Positions 55,789-64,000 of a stretch of DNA of 64,000 bases are shown piece by piece. The notes beneath the pieces are model-generated. The model was not told where the DNA came from and did not search any database. It worked only from the letters and a program-made list of their open reading frames with translations. Location of the stretch: positions 1,240,001 through 1,304,000 of the forward strand of contig JALGAS010000002.1 in NCBI GenBank assembly GCA_023078685.1, in the 5' to 3' direction. A program made the position numbers and the translations under genes. How positions within the stretch are numbered: the stretch's first letter is position 1; each line of letters opens with the position of its first letter. Origin of the DNA: Neopestalotiopsis rosae (Eukaryota > Ascomycota > Sordariomycetes > Amphisphaeriales > Sporocadaceae).

Positions 55789-57957
55789 ATGCAGTCTTTT
55801 CTACAGTACAAGAGGTTCAGACACGCCGTCAAGGCGCAGCTTGAACGTAAACAAGCGCTCGAAAACGCATCAGAAAAGCACGAAGATGAGGCAGGCCTCG
55901 TGAGAGGTAGCTTTCCCTTGGCTCCAGGATGCGGCGTTGATACGCAGAGGGACCTGGAGCGTGGAGTTCGAGGCCAAGGTCGATACTATCCATGCCACCC
56001 TTCAGAACATCTCCACGCGCCTCACGGGTATCGTCCCGGCGAGTTGGCTGAGCATGATAACGAAGCAAGCGTGCCCCGCCAGGTTCATCAGACCATAGCT
56101 GCCACCAATCGGCCCCAAGAAGAGATTGAGCCGCGCTATCAGCCTTCCGAGTCTGATCATGAGGACAAGGATGGCGACGGAGGCGAAGGGAGTCACGGAG
56201 ATGGGCTCTCCCGTCAAAGGAGCACCTCTGATGCCTCCCTCGCTCAACTCACGACGCAAGTCACCGAGGGCACACGGCTTGGACGGCGCTTGACCGGCAT
56301 CAACGTTCGCCGACGCAACACCACAGAGGGCGGAGATGGCAACGTCTTCGTGGTGGGATACGAAGGTGACGACGATCCGCTTGACCCGCACAACTGGTCC
56401 TTTGCGACTCGGCTCAAGTGTACGCTGATCCTGGCGGCCATTGGTTGCGTCGTGGGTATTGCGTCCTCCATTGACTCTTCAGCCGTCCCCGAGGCGGCCC
56501 GGGAGTTTGGCGTCAGCGAAGTGGTGGCTTCACTCGGCACGGGCTTGTTTCTCGTCGGGTTCGGCGCCGGAGCTCTGGTAGCGGGACCCTTTTCCGAGAC
56601 CGTGGGTCGGAATCCCGTCTACATTGGCACCCTGATACTCTATATGATCTTCATCATGGCAGCCGGCTTAGCTCCAAATCTGGGAGCATGGCTGGCTTTC
56701 CGGTTCATCGCGGGTGTTTTTGGCGCAACGCCGCTGGTGTGCGCTGGAGGCAGTCTTTCAGACCTTTGGCGGCCGATGGAGCGCACATGGTCTTTTCCAA
56801 TTTTCGCGAATGCATCCTTCACTGGTCCGGTATTGGGCCCGGTCATTGGTGGCTGGATTGCGCAGTCGCCGCTTGTCAGTTGGCGATGGACGGAATGGAT
56901 CACCTTGATCATGTCGGGTCTTGTGCTGAGCATTGTCATTCTCTTCCAACCGGAGACCTACCCTCCTACTTTGCTGAAATGGAAGGCCATACATCTCCGT
57001 GACATTACGGGAGAGGACCGCTATCGCGCCGAGATTGAGATTAGAAAGGAGTCCTTTTTGCATCGTCTGCAGCATGCTCTTTGGCGCCCGTTCCTGCTGA
57101 CAGCGCGCGAACCGATCATCATGCTGTTTGCTCTGTATCTGACAGTGGTCTACATTGTTCTCTTTGGATTCTTGGACGGCTATAATTACGTATTTGGGGA
57201 GACGTACGGAGTCTCGCAGGGTATCACGGGCCTGTGTTTCCTGGGTATTGTCGTTGGCATCTTTTGCGCTTCGTTCTTGGTCCCCCTCATCCACAGTTGG
57301 GCAAAGAAGGATCTTCGCAAGATTCAGGAACAAGGGGGAGACCGGCTGCCGCCCGAGTTTAGATTGTGGTTCAGCATGCTTGGCGGCGCGTTTGCCATCC
57401 CGATATCTCTCTTCTGGATGGGCTGGACTGCGAGGCCAGATATTTCCATATGGAGTCCGATCATAGCGGGTGTTCTGTTTGGTTATGGTGAGAGATATTT
57501 TCTCAATCCCTGAGAAGCCCTTTGCCTCGGTCTCGAAAGAAGGAAGTTTGCTAACTCGACTTATCTCAGGGATCCTTTGCGTGTTCATCACATCCTATCA
57601 GTACATTATAGACTCGTACGAGTCGTACTCGGCCAGCGCGTTGGCTAGTGTTACCATGATTCGCTACATGGCCAGTGGCGGAATGATACCGGCATCAATT
57701 CCCTTTTATCGGAACCTTGGGGTCGCGTACACTTGTACGATCCTCGCATGCATCAGTGCAGCAATGGGTGAGTGATTGATCCCGACCAATGAATTCCCCT
57801 GTTTATGGAGATTGGGATTGCGGGGATAAGGAAGAAGCAAACCAATGTTGACGCGAGAGTTTTTGCAGTCCCGGTCCCGTACGTGTTCTACAAGTATGGT
57901 CCTTGGATCCGGTCCAAGAGCAAGTATGCCATTACAGGTACCACCAACAAGGAGTAG
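55789..57957 (+). CDS. MFS transporter, DHA1 drug/polyamine-exporter type
   Basis: Exons 55789-57487, 57570-57767 and 57869-57957 encode 661 residues. A long hydrophilic, acidic N-terminal tail (residues 1-208) precedes DPLDPHNWSFATRLK, the usual entry to helix 1 of this subfamily. Motif A is GPFSETVGRNPVY, and helix 5 carries the antiporter-type GPVLGPVIGGWIAQ. The C-terminal end, PVPYVFYKYGPWIRSKSKYA, is typical for fungal DHA1 proton antiporters. The introns are 82 and 101 bp with GTGAGA and GTGAGT donors. Such proteins export drugs, polyamines or secondary metabolites at the plasma membrane. Its position next to two oxidoreductases suggests it moves their substrate or product. Confidence 0.93.
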
Positions 57958-60401
57958 GCGAATTGATGAGGCGGAAGCTTTAAAAGGAATGAATTTTGCT
58001 TCAAGAAGTGGTGTGGTTTGGCCGAGAGTAAAAGGCATCGCAAAGTTGAGAATTGGTTATCTCGGCCGGCGGGTTTCTTAGGGCATTTGGTCGCGTGCTC
58101 CCTTTATCCATAGAGATTGAACCTGGTCAATCTGCCATTCAATGTGGAGACCGTCAAACAACTTCCCTGTAGCAATCGATGCTGGACTAGTGCAGATACG
58201 AGATGCATCCTTCTCTTGGGATGAGGTGATTATCGTTGATTGCTACCCAGGTAGGCCGAGGATTGTAAGATGCCAAGATGGTTATCAAGGACGTCAATGA
58301 CCAGTCATTCATCATTGCGGGATTATACTCCAAAGCAGCAGGTCAGCCACATGTAGTGAATGAATGGCCCACGAGTGATGCACCCGCCAGACACCCAGAC
58401 TGCAGACAGACAGAGGTATGTGACGCATACTGATGCTGATGCTGCAACAATATGCGTGCGTACGTAACGGCTCAAAGCTTGCGGCGAATTATTCTGAGCA
58501 ATCGTCGGTACTTAACGTGCTTCAGAAAAAGCCACTGCAGTTGGAGTGCAGCTCTCGCCACGAGAGACGGCAGAAGCAGCAGGATATTCCCCGGGGGTCC
58601 TGGCGTTAAGCTTCTTGAGCCCACCCACCCACGCGCAATCCATGGCCAATTGTGTCAAATGAGAATTGATCAAAGTTGCAAAAGATTGCCGGCGGCTCTC
58701 GAAGACCAAGGGTTGCACACGACACGACGGATTGTGAATTGATTGCGATGTGGTAGCAGCGCTTGGGAGAGGGGGTGGAATTTCTAGGGGGAAATCTTCC
58801 AACTACAGAGTACTATACCACCACAGTGCTATATAGTTGACGGGACCTGTGTGGTTGACAAGTTGGAGATTGGAAATTACCGAGAGAGGCATTGCGCGGT
58901 GCTCATCCATAAGCGCTTCTATTATTGGCGTTTCGATAGTCTTCTTGACCCGAGTGGACAGGGAATAGCCCCGGGTGCAAGGTGTCCTGTAGTGCCATTG
59001 TACATAGTATACAATGCAGATCGGTCGCGTTCGCTGAGATCAGAAGATGGAGGAAACCGACGATAAGTGTTAGTGGGCGTGCATCTTCAGGGCGTCTTGG
59101 TGGTCTCAGTGCGCGATGTGATCAGTGTGTCCGGGGTCTTCATTAAATGCTCGTCTCCAGCGAACGATCCAGGCTGTTCTGTTTTCCCCGTAGCCCCGTC
59201 AAAGCCCGTCTGCACCCCCATTGCAACCCCCATTCTGGGACCCGCTACTGCATTTCGGTGGACTCGCTGTCTTGCATTCGCACCCCCCTAGCCGAGGAAA
59301 TACGGGGACTTGGGGGACTTGGAACGAATTCCCTTTCTGTCCTTACCTTAGCTCGCGCTGGCTCCCGGCAGTCAACCTTATTAATTAGGGTCACTTTGCA
59401 TCCTGCACTGTGAATTGCTTCTCTGCATAACAACAAAGAGGGTCTCTTGCTTCTCCTATTTCTTCTTCTGCTTCTTCCTAATTCTCCATCTTACCGATTA
59501 ATCCATCAGATCTGCTCGTCCTGTAGGTCTTGTTTGTTTTTGTTGTGCTGGCAGCAGTTGTCATACCAAACACCCCCTGGACACTTTTCCCCTCCGGCTC
59601 TATTCCAACGACCGAAGAATCCGAACCTTTGGTGGAAGGGAACCAAAAAAAAGCCACGCCGTTAATTGAGTGGCCCTGAATTGAGATCGCTCCGTAACGG
59701 ATTACGCGCGTCAGCTCGCTTCTTACTTAACCCACATCTCATCCCATCGGAGCGGCCAAGTCACCAACTTTCGCCCTCGCCCATTGGACATTCTGAAGCG
59801 TGTTAATCCGACTGATCTTCGTCTTCTTTTGCCCTACTCAGCACTGCCTGTCATCGCCGGCAATCTGACACTTCTGACGGCACCATTGGCACCTTGCTCT
59901 CTCCTCTGCTCCAAGCTGTCCATCTTCCGGGTACTCCGTACCGATTCCACTCGTTTGCCCAACGAAACACCCGCAACGCTTGAGCGCGCCCACTTTGTCC
60001 GTCATCCTGCTGCTGCTTGCGTGGCTCCGTCCGGGCTTACTCAAAACCCAAGGCCACACTCTCGATCAATAAGAGTGCTAAGCTCTACGCCCAACGTCTG
60101 AGCCTCAGACATCTGCATCCTTTGACGCTGCGCACACCCGCTAGCTGCCGCTGTCGATCTTTGATGGCAGCTGGAGTCCTGGACTACTAATAAGCAGCAA
60201 CCATCACTGCCTACTCTGCAGCTATTTGTGGAACGAGCAAATAGTAGCACCAAGCCGCTAAACTCTGATAACAGCTGGGATCGCATTGGACAGGACAGAG
60301 ACGTCCAGTCGCAGAAAAGTCTTGAGACTCTCGGTCTTCTCTTCTTTTTCTTTTGATGTATCGTGTATAGCGCTCGAATCGCGCACGTAATATTGTGAAA
60401 A
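57958..60401. other. 2.4 kb gap with a long leader for the TM9 gene
   Basis: From about 59400 to 60400 the plus strand is C/T-rich, as expected for the promoter and 5' leader of a strongly expressed gene. Short open frames at 58.4-58.8 kb on both strands show no motif. No gene is supported. Confidence 0.5.
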
Positions 60402-62695
60402 ATGGGCATATTCGCAAAGGCAGGCCTGAAATGGCTGCTGTCTTCGCTCGTCTTATCGTCACAGGCGCAGGCCTTCTACATTCCTGGTGAGTGCTCGTCT
60501 AGTCCGAGGTTATCGCCGTCGACGTAATGGTTTGACTCAGTATTCTGACAATTGTTTTCCTGTGGATAGGCTGGTCGATCAAGAGCTATAAAGATAACGA
60601 ACAAATACCCTTGTTGGTGAACAAGGTCTACTCCGACAACACGCAGCTGCAATACGCCTACTATGATCTGCCCTTCGTCTGCCCGCCTACTGGGAAGCAC
60701 TCGGCCGGAGGACTATTGAGTGGACAGAGCATATCGTTGAACCTCGGCGAGGTCTTGCGGGGCGATCGCATCATTACCTCGGACATTGATCTGACCGTTG
60801 GTCAAGACAGCGAGTGCAACTTCCTATGCACTCGAGAGATTAGCCGAAAGGAGATCAAGCAGGCCAAAGAGCTGGTCAAGGATGGGTACGTGGTCGAATG
60901 GATCGTCGATAACCTTCCAGGCGCTACCAGCTTTGTGACTGTCGACAAGACTAAGAAGTATTATGCTGCTGGTTTCAAGCTTGGCTTTGTTGATTACACC
61001 ACTAGCAAGCCTCGCTACTATCTGTACAACCATCACACGATTGTCATTCGGTGGCGAAGGGCGCCTGGTCGTGATGGAGACCGCGGCGGCAAGGTTGTAG
61101 TCGGTTTCGAGGTCTATACCAAGAGCATTGGAGACGGAGACAAGCGAGAGGACGGATGCCCGGCTGATCTCCACAACATTGATGAGCACTTTGAGCTCTA
61201 CATTACTCCGAACAAGACGACAAACTTTGCTGAGCAATATCCAGACTCTTCGTATTACCCCGAGGATGAAGAGGCCGACGACGATGCCACGCTATCCGTC
61301 CCATACACCTACTCCGTTTACTGGCGCGAGGACGACTCCGTTGAGTGGAACAGGCGCTGGGATCTGTACTTTGTGAACCAGGAGGAGGGCTCCAAGATCC
61401 ACTGGCTGGCAATTATCAACTCTTTGATCATCTGCGGTCTCTTGACGGGTGTTGTTCTGATGATCTTGGCCAAGACTATTCGCACGGATATCAAGGGTTA
61501 CAAGGAGGCTCGTGTCGAGGACGGCAAGTTGCGCGTCAAGCGAGGCCGTAAGTCGGGGGGCCTCCTCTCCCCACGCCTGGAGAAGGGAACTGGCCTTGGA
61601 TTGTTGGATCCCGAGGGCAAGATGGATATGGAGGATGACCTCTCTTCCGAGGACGAGGGTCTCGAGGACGTCACTGGCTGGAAACTTCTCCATGCCGATG
61701 TATTCCGCAAGCCCGCATATGGATACATTCTTGCGCCCCTTGTCGGATCCGGCATGCAACTCCTATTTATGGCCATCGGTCTGGTCTTGCTCAGCGCTAT
61801 TGGTGTCCTGAATCCGAGCTTCCGCGGTGGCTTCATCAGCTCCGGCGTCGGTCTCTTTGTCTTTGCTGGTCTATTTTCTGGCTACTTTTCGGCCAGAGTC
61901 TACAAGAGCTTTGATGGACAGCACTTTGGCAAAAACTCACTCATCACCGCCATGCTGTTCCCCGGCCTGGCTTTTGGACTCATCTTTGTTCTCAACCTGT
62001 TCGTCTGGGCTCAGGCTTCAAGCACGGCCATTCCCTTTGGCACTTTGGTCGCCATCTTGATGCTGTGGCTCTGCATCCAAGTTCCTCTGGTATACGTTGG
62101 TTCATGGTACGGTTATGTCAAGACGGGAGCCTGGGAGCGCCCTACCAAGACGAGTGCCATTCCTCGACAGATTCCTCAGCAGGCTTGGTACATCAAGAGT
62201 CTCCAGGCAATCCTGCTCTCCGGACTCATCCCATTCGCCGTCATCTTCATCGAGCTGCTGTTTGTCTTCCAATCTATGTGGCAAGACAAGAGCGGCTATT
62301 ACTATGTTTTCGGCTTTTTGGCTGTAGTGATTGTCATTCTGATCCTGACTATCGCCGAAGTCACGGTTGTGACCGTCTATGTCCAGCTGTGCTCCGAGAA
62401 TTACCACTGGTGGTGGCAATCCTTCATGGTTGGTGGTGGAAGTGCTCTTTGGATCTTCTTGTACTGTGTATGGTACTACTTTGCCAAGTTGCACATTTCG
62501 GGCTTTGTCAGCTCCATGCTGTTCTTCACCTACAGCTTCATGGGGTGCTGCGTCTACGGTCTGCTCACCGGCACTGTCGGCTTCTTGACCGCATACGCGT
62601 TTGTGAGAAGAATTTATGGGTAAGTTTCCCTATTCCGTGTAGACAATTTTCGGTACCTGACTGACACGGCATCTAGAGCTATCAAGGCGGATTAA
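60402..62695 (+). CDS. TM9SF (Emp70/nonaspanin) endomembrane protein
   Basis: Exons 60402-60486, 60570-62619 and 62677-62695 encode 717 residues, typical of the family. A cleavable signal peptide (KWLLSSLVLSSQAQA) is followed by a large lumenal domain with CPPTGK and LGEVLRGDRI and then nine membrane helices, ending in FVRRIYGAIKAD. The final KXD-type tail, encoded by the 19-nt last exon, is the known Golgi-retention and COPI-binding signal of nonaspanins. They act in Golgi/endosome sorting, in adhesion and in metal homeostasis. An acidic and basic loop (about residues 330-390, DDLSSEDEGLEDVTGWKLLH) sits before the second helix, as in relatives. Confidence 0.96.
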
Positions 62696-63421
62696 TGTCT
62701 GTGCTAGCGGCACAAATGATTTAATGGGACGAGCTTATTCATGATAGCGGGATCAGTTTCACTCATTTTCCTTTGCTTTTTTACCAAGCATATAAACCGG
62801 CGCAACGGCTCGAATTCAAACCCAACTATTTGGCGTCAAAAGGGGCAATGAACCCACTTGTCGAACCCAAAACCCCTGAACAGGAGACTTAAGCAATGTT
62901 TAATCAAATGCCGTTCTGTATATAGTCATATGTCAGATCGAATGCAAAAAGAAGAAATTTCAAAACGCACATCATACTCGTGATCAGTACATTTCTATTT
63001 GCTGATAATATATAGCCTATGTACTGGACAATAAGAGGTAATTGTTACCGCCCACATTCTACAACCACGCCCTTGCTATGCAATGCCCCAGTAGTTCATC
63101 ATCTTGGAAATCAAACCCTCCTCTACTCTGTAAATCCGGCATTCTGTGCCTGTTCAATGTCCCTTCTGCTTGTCGTCATTGGAAAATCCAAGGTTTGTAT
63201 ATACCCGAAACTTCAATGTATCGATCCAAATGGAAAGCAAAAAGAATGAAAACGCCCCAAACTCCAATAGCTCATGCGTTGTCGTCATGAAAGCTTTTAC
63301 CCCTCTAGTATTCACATCGCCTGGGGTATCTTCGGCCCTCCTGCGATAGTCGATCTTTGTCCTATCCAGTCCTCTTCCCTCCCGTCTTCCAAGATGCCTT
63401 CTCCGGCCATCTTCTTTCTCT
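62696..63421. other. Convergent gap, no gene seen
   Basis: This 726-base gap separates the TM9 gene and the carrier gene, whose 3' ends face each other. It is AT-rich just after the TM9 stop. No further structure was found. Confidence 0.6.
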
Positions 63422-64000
63422 TTAGATGCCACAGACCGTCTTCATCCTCTCGTACGTGTAGAAACTGACGGCGACCATGGGAATCACCTTCATGTAGCCA
63501 ATAGTCAAGCCGACAAAGAAACCGGACAATCCGCGCTCCTTGAAAATGAGACCGGCCGTCTCGCCAATGCGCAGACGGTGGCCGTCGCCCACGGCGCCAC
63601 CAACTTGCATGCGCCGCCGAATGACCTCGAGCGGGTACGAGACTGTCTGCGAGACAGCGCCCGAGATGCCGCCGGCCGTGAGCTCGGCCCACGCGCGCAG
63701 TGGCGCAGGCTTGTCGGCGGGGGCGCCCGCGGGCTGGGGCAGCGTCGTGTACTCGCGGACCGAGGGGTGGCGGAACAGATCGCCAGCCGTGTCGTGCGTC
63801 AGGAAGGACATGCCGGCGTAGGGGACCATGCCGAGGATGGTGGTCGAGAAGCCGCGGTAAAAGTTGATGAGACCGGATCGGGGTGTCACGGCGGTCTGCA
63901 CGGCGCTCGTGGCGGCTGTGGCCGTGGCCGTTGCCGAGGTCGAGGTGGCGGTCGCTGACCGTGCTGCTGCCGCGCCGTTGCTGGGTTGTTCGTGATAGAT
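63422..64000 (-). CDS. leu5: Mitochondrial carrier, Leu5/coenzyme A transporter type, C-terminal part
   Basis: The minus-strand frame is open from base 64000 to the stop at 63422, giving 192 residues of a carrier that continues outside the window. It contains the end of repeat 2 (FYRGFSTTILGMVPYAGMSF) and the whole third repeat with the carrier signature PLEVIRRRMQ and the closing GFFVGLTIGYMKVIPMVAVS. This pattern matches the yeast Leu5 and human SLC25A16/42 group, which moves coenzyme A or related nucleotides across the inner mitochondrial membrane. An Ala/Thr/Ser tract at 63900-63975 is a low-complexity insertion in the matrix loop. The assignment to Leu5 is by motif recall. Confidence 0.85.
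   Translation of the reverse strand: MYHEQPSNGAAAARSATATSTSATATATAATSAVQTAVTPRSGLINFYRGFSTTILGMVPYAGMSFLTHDTAGDLFRHPSVREYTTLPQPAGAPADKPAPLRAWAELTAGGISGAVSQTVSYPLEVIRRRMQVGGAVGDGHRLRIGETAGLIFKERGLSGFFVGLTIGYMKVIPMVAVSFYTYERMKTVCGI

Noticed and set aside
56758..57591. 277-residue ORF on the minus strand
   Set aside because: It is antisense to the MFS transporter and has no recognisable motif.

Overview
The window is nuclear DNA of a filamentous ascomycete (Pezizomycotina). A Hypocreales-type Sordariomycete is my guess from the gene set; it is not proven. The evidence is eukaryotic gene structure throughout: short introns (about 56-335 bp) with GTRNGY donors, CTNAC/CTAAY branch points 15-30 bases before the acceptor and YAG acceptors, together with a typical fungal gene repertoire. 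Intergenic spaces are long (0.3-5 kb) and there are no operons. Nineteen protein genes are well supported. Nearly all needed manual splicing, and every complete model below sums to a whole number of codons.

Left part (1-27 kb). The window opens inside a NADPH-cytochrome P450 reductase gene (minus strand). A 4.4 kb gap follows, then a giant cell-morphogenesis scaffold gene (Tao3/Mor2/PAG1, the Furry family). A 5 kb block with no long ORF (13.2-18.3 kb) holds several coding-like, splice-bordered stretches on the minus strand, a 38-base G run, and two identical CGG-N7-CCG sites 53 bp apart. I regard it as the most promising unexplained region. The splicing factor gene dib1/dim1 and the ribosome-biogenesis gene urb1 then diverge from a shared 595 bp promoter. 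A GPI-anchored GH17 glucanase (eglC type) follows.

Middle part (27-44.5 kb). A TSC1 (hamartin) homologue has a hidden last exon. After it come a DJ-1/PfpI-like protein with an internal phospho-motif insertion, mitochondrial ribosomal protein uL23m, an unnamed coiled-coil protein, an unnamed four-helix membrane protein, an Ayr1-like acyl-DHAP reductase and a METTL4/MT-A70-type adenine methyltransferase. The gaps at 34-36.6 kb and 40-41.5 kb contain short coding-like remnants.

Right part (44.5-64 kb). A large CSC1/OSCA (DUF221) osmosensitive channel gene is followed by a possible small metabolic cluster: a salicylate-hydroxylase-like FAD monooxygenase, a secreted FMN-dependent alpha-hydroxyacid dehydrogenase and a DHA1-type MFS exporter. 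A TM9SF (Emp70) endomembrane protein comes next, and the window ends inside a mitochondrial carrier of the Leu5/coenzyme A type. Except for the 51-58 kb trio the genes are housekeeping functions with no obvious joint pathway. TSC1, the CSC1 channel, the glucanase and the Tao3 scaffold all bear on growth control and cell-wall or polarity biology, but I see no sequence evidence that they are co-regulated.
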